64,000 nt of DNA from Acetobacter aceti (GTDB lineage Bacteria > Pseudomonadota > Alphaproteobacteria > Acetobacterales > Acetobacteraceae), in contig NZ_CP014692.1 of assembly GCF_002005445.1 (NCBI RefSeq), positions 2,480,001 through 2,544,000 on the forward strand. Direction: 5' to 3'. The notes beneath the pieces were generated by a model. It was not told where the DNA came from, made no database searches, and worked only from the letters and a program-made list of their open reading frames with translations. Shown in pieces: positions 1 through 10,266 of the stretch. Numbering within the stretch: the stretch's first letter is position 1; each line of letters starts with the position of its first letter. The translations under genes and the position numbers were made by a program.

Positions 1-1176
1 CGGGCAGACATGGGCACACAGATTGCACCCCACACATTCCTCGTCGATCACTTCGTAATGCCGCTCATCACCCACACGCGTTTTGGCAATCGCCTGATGC
101 GACGTGTCCTCGCAGGCGATGTGACACAGGCCACAACTGACGCAGGCATCCTGATCGATACGTGCGATGGTCCTGAACTTCATGTTCAGTTGATTCCATG
201 GCACGAACTGCTGGAGTGCGCGACCCGAAACATCGTCGATCGAACTGTAGCCCTTCTGGTCCATCCATGCGGAAAGCCCGTCCACCATGTCCTCGACAAT
301 GCGGAAACCATAATGCATCGCCGCCGTGCAGACCTGAAGCGTGGTCGATCCCATCGCCAGAAATTCGGCCGCATCACGCCATGAACCAATCCCGCCAATT
401 CCAGAAATCGGGATGCCAGCCATTTCCGGATCACGCGCGATCTCACCGATCATGCGCAGCGCAATCGGCTTCACCGCTGGTCCGCAATACCCGCCATGCG
501 TACCTTTACCACCCACCACCGGTATGGGCGCCATCTGGTCAAGATCCACGCCGATCACAGACTGGATGGTATTGATGAGCGACACGGCATCCGCGCCACC
601 ACGTTTGGCCGCACGCGCAGGCATGAGAATATTGGTGATGTTCGGGGTCAGTTTCACAATCACCGGCATGCGGGTGTTCTGCTTGCACCAGCGCGTGACC
701 ATTTCCACATATTCAGGCACCTGCCCGACGGCAGCACCCATATTGCGTTCGGACATACCGTGCGGGCAGCCAAAATTCAGCTCGATACCATCAGCACCCG
801 TTTCTTCAACGATGGGCAGGATGGCTTTCCATTTATCCTCCTCGCACGGCACCATCAGACTGACGATGACAGCGCGATCCGGATAGTCTCTTTTAACGGC
901 CTTTATTTCCGCAATGTTGGTCGCAAGCGGACGGTCGGAAATCAGCTCGATATTGCTCAGCCCGATCATGCGCGCACCGTTGTAATCCAGCGAGCCATAG
1001 CGTGAACTGACATTTACCACCGGCGGATCTTCACCGAGCGTCTTCCACACCACGCCGCCCCAGCCTGCCTCAAAGGCGCGACGGACATTGTATTCCTTGT
1101 CCGTCGGCGGCGCGGAGGCGAGCCAGAAGGGATTGGGAGAGCGAATACCCGCGAAAACTGTTGTCAGGTCAGCCAT
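1..1176 (-). CDS. preA: NAD-dependent dihydropyrimidine dehydrogenase, subunit PreA (3' end cut by window)
   Basis: The open frame runs from an ATG at 1176 to the window edge (392 codons, no stop). It starts MADLTTVFAGIRSPNPFWLA and has the FMN-barrel signature of dihydroorotate/dihydropyrimidine dehydrogenases: NFGCPHG, VIVKLTPNI and a glycine-rich GIGGIGSW phosphate-binding stretch. At the cut end are two ferredoxin-like clusters, CVSCGLCHIAC and CVGCNLCAHVCP, as in the C-terminus of PreA. With PreT it would reduce uracil or thymine to the 5,6-dihydro form using NADH, the first step of reductive pyrimidine breakdown, in the cytoplasm. It lies 17 bases downstream of preT and is surely co-transcribed with it. 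Only the C-terminal tail is missing. Confidence 0.93.
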   Translation of the reverse strand, partial: MADLTTVFAGIRSPNPFWLASAPPTDKEYNVRRAFEAGWGGVVWKTLGEDPPVVNVSSRYGSLDYNGARMIGLSNIELISDRPLATNIAEIKAVKRDYPDRAVIVSLMVPCEEDKWKAILPIVEETGADGIELNFGCPHGMSERNMGAAVGQVPEYVEMVTRWCKQNTRMPVIVKLTPNITNILMPARAAKRGGADAVSLINTIQSVIGVDLDQMAPIPVVGGKGTHGGYCGPAVKPIALRMIGEIARDPEMAGIPISGIGGIGSWRDAAEFLAMGSTTLQVCTAAMHYGFRIVEDMVDGLSAWMDQKGYSSIDDVSGRALQQFVPWNQLNMKFRTIARIDQDACVSCGLCHIACEDTSHQAIAKTRVGDERHYEVIDEECVGCNLCAHVCP

Positions 1177-1193
1177 ATTTCCGTTCCCCTTCC

Positions 1194-2552
1194 TTATGCC
1201 GCGTTCGAAAGAGCAGCATTGATGGCTTCCGCCGCGTCCCGTCCGTCCCGCACCGCCGCGACCGTCAGGTCTTCGCCCGGCGTGCAGTCGCCGCCCGCGT
1301 AAACACCCGTCATGCTGGTGCGATGTTCTGCATCCACCATGATACGACCGTTCTCGATCGCAATATCTTCTTTACTGATCGGGTCATGACAGAAGGTCTG
1401 CCCTACCGCTTTCAAAACCATATCAGCCGGCACGAACAGCCGATCTTCTGTATCATAAACAGGTTTTCCTGATGCATTCAGGGAACCGCGAGCGAAGTCC
1501 ATCCCCACAAGCACACCATCCTGCTGCACGATCGCCACTGGTGATGCCCACAGCTTTACCGTAACGCCATTGGTCTGCGCCCATTCCCGCTCGACGGTTG
1601 TCGCCGACATATTCTCCGCACCACGGCGATAAACCAGCGTCACCTCGTCAGCGCCCAGTCGACGCGCCTGCACGGCGGCATCAACGGCGGTATTGCCTCC
1701 ACCGATCACAACAACACGTCGACCAACGGGGACATCAGTTTTCGGCGTTGACCTTAGCGTTTCGATGAAAGCGACAGCATCCTGAACACCTGCGAGTTCT
1801 TCGCCTGCCAGTTCAAGCTGCCTTACGCCAGTCAGACCAATGGAGAGAAAGACAGCATCGTATTCGCTCTTGAGTTCGCCAACAGTGAAATCGACACCCA
1901 ATGTCTTGCCGCCAACAACCGAAATACCACCGATTGCCAGAAGAAAATCAATCTCTTTCTGTGCGAAATCATCAGAAAGCTTGTAGGCCGCAACGCCATA
2001 TTCGTTCAGACCACCCGCTTTCGCGTGACGGTCATAAAGCACGATCTCGTGTCCATGCATTGCAAGACGATGAGCGCACGCCAGACCCGCTGGTCCCGCA
2101 CCGACAACGGCCACACGGCGACCTGTTCCTGGAGCCCGCTGAAAAGGCTGCCCTCCATGCTCCATCTGCCAGTCCGTCGCATGGCGCTGCAACTGGCCAA
2201 TTCGAACCGGCCGCCCTTCTTCGAGCGTGTTGTGCACACATTTCTGCTCACAAAGAATTTCCGTCGGGCAGACACGGGCGCAGGAACCACCAAGGATATT
2301 GGAGTCCAGAATGGTGCGAGCCGATCCCTGCATGTTGCCAGTCGCAATCGCCCGGATAAAGCGCGGAATATCGATACTGGTGGGACACGCCTCGATACAC
2401 GGCGCATCATAGCAATAGAAACAGCGTTCCGCCTCAACCAGCGCCTGCTCATGGGTCAATGGCGGGTGGGCATCTGAAAAGTTGTGACTGAGTTCCAGCT
2501 CTGTCAGACGACCGCTTGCAATATCCGGGGATGGCATTCGCTGTTTATCCAT
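1194..2552 (-). CDS. preT: NAD-dependent dihydropyrimidine dehydrogenase, subunit PreT
   Basis: This 452-residue flavoprotein belongs to the glutamate-synthase small-subunit-like family. The N-terminal part has a cysteine-rich iron-sulfur region (CFYCYDAPCIEACPTSIDIP, then CARVCPTEILCEQKC). It is followed by an FAD Rossmann motif (VVGAGPAGLACA) and an NAD(P)H Rossmann motif (VVIGGGNTAVDAA), and ends with an FAD-binding GGDCTPGEDLTVAAVRDG stretch. It is the electron-input subunit for PreA. I take the ATG at 2552; an in-frame TTG one codon upstream (2555) is less likely, and MPSPDIA at 2537 is possible. A RutR-like operator sits about 57 bases upstream, so pyrimidine-responsive control is inferred. 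Confidence 0.92.
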   Translation of the reverse strand: MDKQRMPSPDIASGRLTELELSHNFSDAHPPLTHEQALVEAERCFYCYDAPCIEACPTSIDIPRFIRAIATGNMQGSARTILDSNILGGSCARVCPTEILCEQKCVHNTLEEGRPVRIGQLQRHATDWQMEHGGQPFQRAPGTGRRVAVVGAGPAGLACAHRLAMHGHEIVLYDRHAKAGGLNEYGVAAYKLSDDFAQKEIDFLLAIGGISVVGGKTLGVDFTVGELKSEYDAVFLSIGLTGVRQLELAGEELAGVQDAVAFIETLRSTPKTDVPVGRRVVVIGGGNTAVDAAVQARRLGADEVTLVYRRGAENMSATTVEREWAQTNGVTVKLWASPVAIVQQDGVLVGMDFARGSLNASGKPVYDTEDRLFVPADMVLKAVGQTFCHDPISKEDIAIENGRIMVDAEHRTSMTGVYAGGDCTPGEDLTVAAVRDGRDAAEAINAALSNAA

Positions 2553-2608
2553 CAAGTGTTCTAGTCAAAATGATCGTGCCGAATATGATTCGTTTTCGCA
2601 ATATTTTT

Positions 2609-2624
2609 CTGACCATTTAGTCAG
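2609..2624. promoter_or_regulatory. RutR-like operator upstream of preTA
   Basis: CTGACCATTTAGTCAG is a near-perfect palindrome (6 of 7 pairs around a 2-base centre). It matches 11 of the 14 defined bases of the E. coli RutR box TTGACCANNTGGTCAA. A RutR-like regulator is encoded at 9459-10109. On the minus strand, the 44 bases 2624-2581 align without gaps to 7993-8036 in front of the NCS1 permease (36 of 44 identical), so operator and promoter look like one conserved module. Confidence 0.65.
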
Positions 2625-2640
2625 TTTTTTTATCAGACAG

Positions 2641-2674
2641 AAAAAAGGCTCGACAGTTTTCACTGACGAGCCTT
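2641..2674 (-). terminator. Rho-independent terminator of the TonB receptor gene
   Basis: On the minus strand, an 8-bp stem AAGGCTCG/CGAGCCTT with a 14-base loop is followed by a run of six T (2646-2641). It begins about 20 bases after the stop of the TonB-dependent receptor gene and separates that transcript from preTA. Confidence 0.8.
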
Positions 2675-2694
2675 CCCTGATCATGAAAAGAAAA

Positions 2695-5112
2695 TCAGAA
2701 ACCGGTGGAGACTGAAAAGGAAACACACAGAGGGGGGGCCAGCGTGTAGGTCGGAGCCGAACTCGACGTATATTGCGTGCCGTTCATACCTGTCGTCGGA
2801 TGAGCGAATGGCGACATGGAATACACTCCGTTTCGATAAAGCGAGCCAGCCAGATTCTGGAAGTTAAGCTGTATCTGCGGCGAATGAAGATACCACACAT
2901 TGGAAAAACGATAGCCAACAGTTAGTGAATCTGAAATATAGGAATGCAGTTTCTCATCATTGACAAGAGTAGCGTACTGAGACCCGACATATTTCAGATT
3001 AAGGTCGAGGAATATGTGGCCATTATCCCAGTCGACGCCAAGCGCACCCATTTCATGGGGTGTCTGTGCGGGACGTTTCCCTCTGGTCCGCAGATAATCC
3101 CCCAGATAACGAATATTCGAGTCCATGGTCGCGTCGAGATATTCAAAACTGACATAGGGACGGAAATGTCCAAAGATCGGACGCGTCGCAAGCTGGACGT
3201 CAACGCCGCGTGATGTCTGATTGCCGACATTCATCGTCGTCACCATTGGCGCGCTACCAAAGTAGCTCAGCACCGCCATCTGACGATTGGTGAAGTTGTA
3301 ATTGAAGAAGGAAATATCCCCAACAAAGATATCATCGTGATAACGATAACCTATTTCTTCATTGATTGAATATTCCGGCTTTACATTACTGGAAGGCGCC
3401 GTCGACATGGAACCATTGGCATTATACAGCTCGAATAATGTGTTGTTGTTCGGCATCTTGAAGCTGCTCGATCCACGAACATACAGCTGATGATGAGGAT
3501 TGAATGTGTAGCTGATGCTGACCTGAGGCAGTGGTTCGAAAACATTCTGTCCACGATGCTGGACAATGTTGGGCACATAACTGTCAACCTTGCGATTGAC
3601 CATCGCCAGACGCACGCCAGCCTGCAATTCCAACTTGTCGTTCAGTAGCTTCAACTTGTCTCCCAGATAAAGCATGTTCACCTGCGTGAACGTGTTATGA
3701 TCGTTGAGATACCATTTCTTGCCTTCAGCAGTACGGTAGATATTGGGGCCATAATCACCATAGATATTGGCAGGACCACCGTCGTTCTGATTGATATAGG
3801 ACACCGGCGTCGCCTGATTGGTACGAGACCATTCATACCACCAGCCAAAAGTCAGAGTATTGATCCCTTTGGTCCACGTTACCTTCGCGTTGTTTCCAGT
3901 TCTATGATAGCTGAAATACAGCGGTGAATAGACCGTCGTGCCGTTCGCAACATTCACGTCTACAGGCTGATTGCCTGAAAACGTCTGACCGTCTTCGATC
4001 ATGCTTACACCGCCAATGGAGCCAGACCCCCACCAGAGATAAGGCGTATCGTCAAACCTGAGCCCATCCACCAGTTTCAGGGAAAGCGGTGCGGATGCGA
4101 TAAGGTTCTGAAAAGCATCCAATCCATATTTATAATAGTTTGTAGGATCATTTTTATTAAAATGAGAACTGTAATCCAGTTTCTTTCCATACTCCGCGAA
4201 CTGATCCCTGGTCGGATACATATCAAGCTGCAACTGGTTGGTGTTATAGCTGGCATTGAGCGTCCAGCGACTTTCCGGCGTGAATTCCTTGATCAGTTTG
4301 AAATCGACATGTTTACGGGTGAATTTGCCCGGACCACGCCAGTTATCTGAAGCAGTGTTGGAGAAGGAGACGAATGCACGCACGCCTGTTTTACCGATAT
4401 CACCACTTTCCAGACGCACGAATTCTCTATGCATGTCATAGGAACCATAGGAAAAATCGACAAAACCGCCACGCTTGTGTGAGGGATCAATCAATTCAGC
4501 ATATGCCGCACCAGCAGCAGCCGAGATACTGGGAGTATCAATATCAACTGATCCGGGTGTGAGAGAAACGGATTTCAGATTATCACCGTCGGAGGTCTGG
4601 TTGGCATAAAAACCACCATCACCCACATCATTGACCGGCGCACCATTATAGATCCAGCCGACATGGTCGCCGGGCAATCCACGCAGGGTCAGATTGCCGC
4701 CAGCAATACCGTAGGGCTCGGTCAACGTGACAAAGGCGCTCGGCGTCAGTGACAGAACCTGTACCGGATTGGCTGACGGAGGCTGTTTCGAGATAAAATC
4801 CCGTGTAACTGACTGAATAGTTCCCGCACGCGTTTCCACACGCATGAGACCACCACCAGGCTGCTTCCCCGTCACACCCTGCGCGGATGCCGTGCTGCCA
4901 GTGACCTGGATTGCTTCTCCAGGGCCACTTGCGTTGATCGAACGTGGCCTGGGAGCAACGGGCTTTTTAAATACACCCTTTCCATTGGCCACTTTTACCG
5001 TCTTTGCCGGGAGCGGCACATCCCGCGCTAACGCCTGTTCAGCCAGAACTGTCTCTGCACAGATTGTCCCTGCTAGAAGGAAATGAAAAACTGAAAGGCG
5101 TTTTTGGACCAT
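2695..5112 (-). CDS. TonB-dependent outer-membrane receptor
   Basis: This is an 805-residue outer-membrane protein. A signal peptide (MVQKRLSVFHFLLAG...AEQALA) is followed by a plug domain (LTEPYGIAGGNLTLRGLPGD; YNGAPVNDVGDGGFY) and a long beta-barrel ending in phenylalanine, as usual for such receptors. The ATG at 5112 is preferred over 5133 because AGGAAAAG lies just before it and the signal peptide then starts correctly. It takes up a scarce ligand using TonB energy. The ligand cannot be read from sequence; its position among pyrimidine genes and the RutR-like box at its promoter suggest a nucleobase-related compound, which is inference. An iron or siderophore role is the main alternative. 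Confidence 0.9.
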   Translation of the reverse strand: MVQKRLSVFHFLLAGTICAETVLAEQALARDVPLPAKTVKVANGKGVFKKPVAPRPRSINASGPGEAIQVTGSTASAQGVTGKQPGGGLMRVETRAGTIQSVTRDFISKQPPSANPVQVLSLTPSAFVTLTEPYGIAGGNLTLRGLPGDHVGWIYNGAPVNDVGDGGFYANQTSDGDNLKSVSLTPGSVDIDTPSISAAAGAAYAELIDPSHKRGGFVDFSYGSYDMHREFVRLESGDIGKTGVRAFVSFSNTASDNWRGPGKFTRKHVDFKLIKEFTPESRWTLNASYNTNQLQLDMYPTRDQFAEYGKKLDYSSHFNKNDPTNYYKYGLDAFQNLIASAPLSLKLVDGLRFDDTPYLWWGSGSIGGVSMIEDGQTFSGNQPVDVNVANGTTVYSPLYFSYHRTGNNAKVTWTKGINTLTFGWWYEWSRTNQATPVSYINQNDGGPANIYGDYGPNIYRTAEGKKWYLNDHNTFTQVNMLYLGDKLKLLNDKLELQAGVRLAMVNRKVDSYVPNIVQHRGQNVFEPLPQVSISYTFNPHHQLYVRGSSSFKMPNNNTLFELYNANGSMSTAPSSNVKPEYSINEEIGYRYHDDIFVGDISFFNYNFTNRQMAVLSYFGSAPMVTTMNVGNQTSRGVDVQLATRPIFGHFRPYVSFEYLDATMDSNIRYLGDYLRTRGKRPAQTPHEMGALGVDWDNGHIFLDLNLKYVGSQYATLVNDEKLHSYISDSLTVGYRFSNVWYLHSPQIQLNFQNLAGSLYRNGVYSMSPFAHPTTGMNGTQYTSSSAPTYTLAPPLCVSFSVSTGF

Positions 5113-5162
5113 ATTCTTTTCCTGCTCCAGCATCGAAACGTAAGAGTGATCGATATTGCATA

Positions 5163-5213
5163 ACTATAATTTTTTAATCCGGATTCGCAACGAAATTTCG
5201 ACCATATGGTTAA
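5163..5213 (-). promoter_or_regulatory. Receptor promoter with RutR-like operator, shared with divergent oxygenase
   Basis: TCGACCATATGGTTAA (5198-5213) matches 12 of 14 defined bases of the RutR box. On the minus strand it is followed after 7 bases by TTGCGA (5190-5185) and, 16 bases later, by TATAGT (5168-5163), a plausible -35/-10 pair for the TonB receptor. The same 7-base step from box to TTGCGA occurs at preT. An adjacent perfect palindrome CGAAATTTCG covers 5191-5200. The stretch 5134-5315 is AT-rich and also drives the divergent oxygenase gene. Confidence 0.6.
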
Positions 5214-5315
5214 GTTTTTTGGTTTCCTGTGTTTTCCACAAAATAAAATTCAACAAAAAAGATAGAATATTCAGCATTTTCAATATAATAAGTAATAAAC
5301 AATAGTGATCTGAGA

Positions 5316-6380
5316 ATGGCGCCCATGATTCTCCCCGGCGATCCCGCTCCCCTCTTTCTACAGAAAGCCAATACCGATTGGGGGCGTTACAGCTTCGATA
5401 TGGCTGCCGGGCGGTATAGCCTGCTGATCTTCACGCCTTCACTCCAAACCCTCCCATCAGCTTTCGCTACGGAATCCTTCCGCAAGCTTGGGGAGAAGCG
5501 CAAAAACGGCACTCTGGAAATCTTCTGTGTTACCGGAGACTGTCAGGAAGGCGGCAACGACGGCCCTGATTTTCCGGCAGATGGCAGCATCATTCTTGTT
5601 GACAATGACGAGACCGTGCACAGGCTTTACAATGTCGATAGAAAACAGGTGCTCTGGGTTCTTGTGGACCCGATGCTCAGGATCAAACAGGTTCTTCCCG
5701 ATAGCCCCGACGTCGCGGAACTTCTAAATCAGTGGCTGGATCATGCGCCGCGTTTTCAGAACGGTCCCATCCCTGCCCTCATGCTTGATGGTGTTCTTGA
5801 GCCGCAGTTCTGTCAGGCGCTTATTTCATACTATAAAAGCCAGCCACAAAACTTCTCCGGCATCCTGACCCGCAATAGCGAAGGCGCTGCTATCCAGACC
5901 ATCAGCCAGTCTTTCAAGCGTAGACATGATTGTGTTTTACGTGACGAAACGCTGGTCAGGGGGTTACAGGCCCGCATCATCCGACGTGTCGTTCCAGAAA
6001 TCCGCAAGAGTTTCCAGTGTACCGTTACAGGTATGGACCGCATGATTGTCGGATGTTACGACGCCGCCGAACTGGGAGGCTTCGGACCACACCGCGATAA
6101 TACGGTCAAAGGGGCATTCCACAGACTTTTCGCCATCTCCCTTAATCTGAACAATGATTTCAGGGGAGGAGATCTGGTCTTTCCCGAATTTTCAGATCAG
6201 GGATTTTGTCCTCCTGCCGGAGGCGCCCTCATCTTTTCCAGCGCACTCATGCATGCCGTCCGGCCTGTCACAGAAGGCAAGCGTTATGCATGCCTTCCCT
6301 TTGCTTTCAACGAAGAGTCTCTTGCCTATGCCCGCACTCAGGATGGCATGACGGAAGACAAAGATTCCGACAGGAAATAA
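5316..6380 (+). CDS. 2OG-Fe(II) oxygenase with N-terminal redoxin-like domain
   Basis: This 354-residue protein has two parts. Residues 1-140 look like a thioredoxin/peroxiredoxin-type fold (PGDPAPLF; ADGSIILVDNDETVHRLYNV) but lack a cysteine at the usual peroxidatic position. Residues 150-340 are a prolyl-4-hydroxylase-type domain with the iron ligands H259, D261 (PHRDNT) and H313 (LMHAV), and R323 to bind 2-oxoglutarate. It therefore likely hydroxylates a protein or small molecule; the substrate is unknown. It is transcribed away from the TonB receptor and shares the RutR-like box region with it. The ribosome-binding site is weak (GAG), so the ATG at 5325 is an alternative start. Confidence 0.8.
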   Translation: MAPMILPGDPAPLFLQKANTDWGRYSFDMAAGRYSLLIFTPSLQTLPSAFATESFRKLGEKRKNGTLEIFCVTGDCQEGGNDGPDFPADGSIILVDNDETVHRLYNVDRKQVLWVLVDPMLRIKQVLPDSPDVAELLNQWLDHAPRFQNGPIPALMLDGVLEPQFCQALISYYKSQPQNFSGILTRNSEGAAIQTISQSFKRRHDCVLRDETLVRGLQARIIRRVVPEIRKSFQCTVTGMDRMIVGCYDAAELGGFGPHRDNTVKGAFHRLFAISLNLNNDFRGGDLVFPEFSDQGFCPPAGGALIFSSALMHAVRPVTEGKRYACLPFAFNEESLAYARTQDGMTEDKDSDRK

Positions 6381-6522
6381 GAATATTCTTGCACGATATT
6401 GATATACTGACCTCTGCCCCACTTCCTTTCATAAATTAAGTCCGAAGAAAACCGTTGCATCCTTGTGAGCTTCGAGACGAGTTCACGGGCTGAAGCGCTG
6501 TTTCAAATATCCTCTATGTTTC

Positions 6523-7968
<1,446 letters not shown>

Positions 7969-7992
7969 TCATGTCGAAACCGTATTGTTATT

Positions 7993-8036
7993 CTGACTAT
8001 CTGGTCAATAAGATATTTCGTAAACGAATCATGTTC
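7993..8036. promoter_or_regulatory. RutR-like operator and promoter module between hydA and the NCS1 permease
   Basis: The 16-mer at 7993-8008 (CTGACTATCTGGTCAA) matches 12 of 14 defined bases of the RutR box. The 44 bases from 7993 align ungapped with the preT upstream region on the minus strand (2624-2581), 36 identical, including a shared AAACGAATCAT. It can control both divergent genes. A classical -10 element is not obvious. Confidence 0.65.
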
Positions 8037-8050
8037 TCAGGGAGAACACC

Positions 8051-9511
8051 ATGAGCGGCCCTTCATCACTCCAGACAGGCTCATCCAGCCTGATCAATGA
8101 CGATCTGGCCCCGGTGACCCAGCGCACATGGGGCGGCAAGGACTATCTGTTTCTGTGGATGTCCAATATTCATAGCGTGGCAGGCTACGTGACAGTCAGC
8201 AGCCTGTTCGTCATGGGATTACCTCTTCAGGACGTGTTCCTTGCCCTGCTTCTCGGTATTCTTGTGGTGCAGGTGGCCTGCAATCTTGTCGCGGCCCCCA
8301 GCTTCCGTACCGGAGCGCCTTTTCCCGTCGTGGCGCGCATGACGTTCGGAGTGTATGGAGCCATCCTCGCCGCGCTTATACGCGGGCTGATCGCCATAGG
8401 CTGGTATGGCATCCAGACCTGGCTCGCCTCCAACGCGCTCGTGGTGCTCGCCGTCAAACTCTGGCCTGCCATTGAACCCTGGGCCATTACCTCACAGCAT
8501 GGCTTTGTGGGGTTGTCACTGGTCGGCTGGGTCGCCTTCATGACCGTATGGACCCTGCAGATCATGGTTTTCTGGAACGGTATGGACGCCATCCGTCATT
8601 TCATCGACTGGGCCGGTCCCGTCATTTACGGCATGATGGCGCTTCTCGACGGCTGGCTTCTTTTCAAGACGGGCGGGCATGTCTCGTTTCATATGTTCCA
8701 CGTCGCGACACATCCTACCTTCACACAGCAGTTCTCCGGCATAGTGAATGCGATGGCGCTGATCTTCGCCTACTTCTCGCCGATCATTCTCAATTTTGGA
8801 GATTTCGCCCGTTACGGTGTCAACATGCGCGCCATCCGGAGCGGCAACTTCTGGGGCCTCCCGTTCAATCTACTGGCTTTTGCCTTTCTGACCCTGCTGA
8901 CAATCGCCCTGACATTGCCTGTCTTCGGTCATCTGATTTTCGACCCGGTTGAAACAGTCGTCAAAACCACCAGCCTGACCACAGCACTTCTAGGAGTTCT
9001 GACTGTCGTGACAGCGACGGTCGGCATCAACATCTCGGCAAACTTCGTTTCCGCTGCCTTCGATTTTTCCAATATTGCACCCAATCGCCTGTCATGGCGT
9101 CAGGGAGGACTGATCGCCGCAACAGGCGCCATCATTGTTACACCATGGAATCTGTATGCACGCCCGGAACTGGTGCATCTCACACTGGATGTGCTGGGAA
9201 GCTGCATCACACCGATGGTCGCCATTCTTCTGGCCGATTACTACATCGTCAAAAAGCAGAACATCCAGCCTGAAGCTCTTTATTCATCAGACCGGAACAA
9301 TGCTTACTGGTATCAGGGAGGCATCAACCCGGTAGCCATCAGCGCTCTTGGTGCAGGCACGCTCTGCGGGCTGAGCTTTATCTTTTTCCCGGTTTTTGCT
9401 GAGTATCGAAATCTGTCCTGTGTTGCCGGTTTTACGACCGCCCTCGGGTTCCATCTTCTTATCGCGCAGATATTTCCTCATCAATGCACACAGAAGAAAG
9501 CAGTTGCATGA
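8051..9511 (+). CDS. NCS1-family nucleobase/hydantoin permease
   Basis: This 486-residue inner-membrane protein has about 12 hydrophobic segments. It shows NCS1 family hallmarks: an N-terminal TWGGKDYLFLWMSNIHSVAGY stretch, RTGAPFPVVARMTFGVYGA, RGLIAIGWYGIQTWLAS, and a later DFARYG and SANFVSAAFDFSNI. The family imports uracil, cytosine, allantoin or hydantoins by cation symport. Next to dihydropyrimidinase and PreTA, uracil, thymine or hydantoin is the likely cargo. The ATG at 8051 is preceded by AGGGAGA. The gene is divergent from hydA across a RutR-like box. Its 3' end overlaps the convergent regulator gene by 53 bases. Confidence 0.92.
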   Translation: MSGPSSLQTGSSSLINDDLAPVTQRTWGGKDYLFLWMSNIHSVAGYVTVSSLFVMGLPLQDVFLALLLGILVVQVACNLVAAPSFRTGAPFPVVARMTFGVYGAILAALIRGLIAIGWYGIQTWLASNALVVLAVKLWPAIEPWAITSQHGFVGLSLVGWVAFMTVWTLQIMVFWNGMDAIRHFIDWAGPVIYGMMALLDGWLLFKTGGHVSFHMFHVATHPTFTQQFSGIVNAMALIFAYFSPIILNFGDFARYGVNMRAIRSGNFWGLPFNLLAFAFLTLLTIALTLPVFGHLIFDPVETVVKTTSLTTALLGVLTVVTATVGINISANFVSAAFDFSNIAPNRLSWRQGGLIAATGAIIVTPWNLYARPELVHLTLDVLGSCITPMVAILLADYYIVKKQNIQPEALYSSDRNNAYWYQGGINPVAISALGAGTLCGLSFIFFPVFAEYRNLSCVAGFTTALGFHLLIAQIFPHQCTQKKAVA

Positions 9512-10109
9512 TGGTGCCCAGGCCGTCGTCATAATCACTTTTCAGGAGCTTCTTTCGGCCCAGAACGGCTGCAAACTGGACCTGCATATCGGCATAGGAC
9601 TGGGTCATGGACCAGAGCAGAAACATGAAGTGCGGAACATTCACCGCCTTCATCTGTCCGCGTTCCTGCCAGGTGCTGAAAACTTCTGACAGTCTCTCCA
9701 CATGCTCTTTCAGTGTGACTTTCAGAAAATCCTCGATCTGACCACCGCCCGACAGGAGTTCCTGCATGAAGAGCCGGGAGACCTCCGGCTTGCGCCGGGA
9801 GAAAGCGATTTTCGCCTGAACGTATTTCAGCAGACCGTCATAGGGCCTGTTCTTTTCTGAAATCCACGCGTCAGCATCAGCCAGCCAAACATCAAGAAAA
9901 CGCTCCAGTGTCGCATGATAGAGCTTTTCCTTGGTGTTAAAATAATAAAGGACATTCGCTTTGGGCAGATCACAGACCCGGGCAATCTCATCAATCCGAG
10001 CACCCGAAAAGCCATGACAGGAAAAGACTTTTTCCGCCGCATCCAGAATATGGCCTGTCATATTCTCGCGCAGGGACCCTGCGGGCCGGTTTCCGTCTTT
10101 CTGCCGCAT
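9459..10109 (-). CDS. rutR: TetR-family regulator of RutR type
   Basis: This 216-residue protein has an N-terminal helix-turn-helix (DEIARVCDLPKANVLYYFNTKEKLY). Its ligand-binding part resembles E. coli RutR closely: LERFLDVWL, SRLFMQELL and HFMFLLWSMTQSYAD correspond to RutR LRQILDIWL, SRLFCMEML and HLIFMIWASTQHYAD (compared from memory). RutR senses uracil and thymine and controls pyrimidine degradation and related genes. Three RutR-like boxes lie in the cluster. Its start ATG (10109) lies downstream of a 6-bp inverted repeat and two GTGACCAT repeats that might mediate autoregulation. The last 53 bases overlap the convergent permease gene. Confidence 0.88.
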   Translation of the reverse strand: MRQKDGNRPAGSLRENMTGHILDAAEKVFSCHGFSGARIDEIARVCDLPKANVLYYFNTKEKLYHATLERFLDVWLADADAWISEKNRPYDGLLKYVQAKIAFSRRKPEVSRLFMQELLSGGGQIEDFLKVTLKEHVERLSEVFSTWQERGQMKAVNVPHFMFLLWSMTQSYADMQVQFAAVLGRKKLLKSDYDDGLGTIMQLLSSVCIDEEISAR

Positions 10110-10133
10110 CGAATTTTCTGTCTCTAGAGTCCT

Positions 10134-10175
10134 GTGACCATCGTCCGATAATTATGTCACTTGATCAGTGACCAT
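10134..10175. promoter_or_regulatory. Candidate autoregulatory site upstream of rutR
   Basis: GTCACTTGATCAGTGAC (10156-10172) has perfect 6-base arms around a 5-base centre. GTGACCAT occurs directly repeated at 10134-10141 and 10168-10175. These half-sites share GACCA with the RutR box but are not arranged as a full box. A role in autoregulation is inference. Confidence 0.35.
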
Positions 10176-10221
10176 ACATGACTGCAGCATTTCGAAACGT
10201 ATCATCTGCCACATTCATGAA

Positions 10222-10254
10222 CAGGCAGACACCGCCAGAATTGGCGCCTGCCTG
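10222..10254 (-). terminator. Stem-loop after rnj, possible terminator
   Basis: The arms CAGGCAG (10222-10228) and CTGCCTG (10248-10254) are perfectly complementary, with a further internal GCCA/TGGC pairing. It lies just past the rnj stop on the minus strand. No T-run follows, so it may be a processing or stabilising hairpin. Confidence 0.4.
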
Positions 10255-10266
10255 AAACACGGTCTA

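Noticed and set aside
5134..5315. Possible Fur box between the TonB receptor and oxygenase
   Set aside because: The AT-rich stretch was checked, but no 19-base Fur-like inverted repeat was seen; the RutR-like box fits better.
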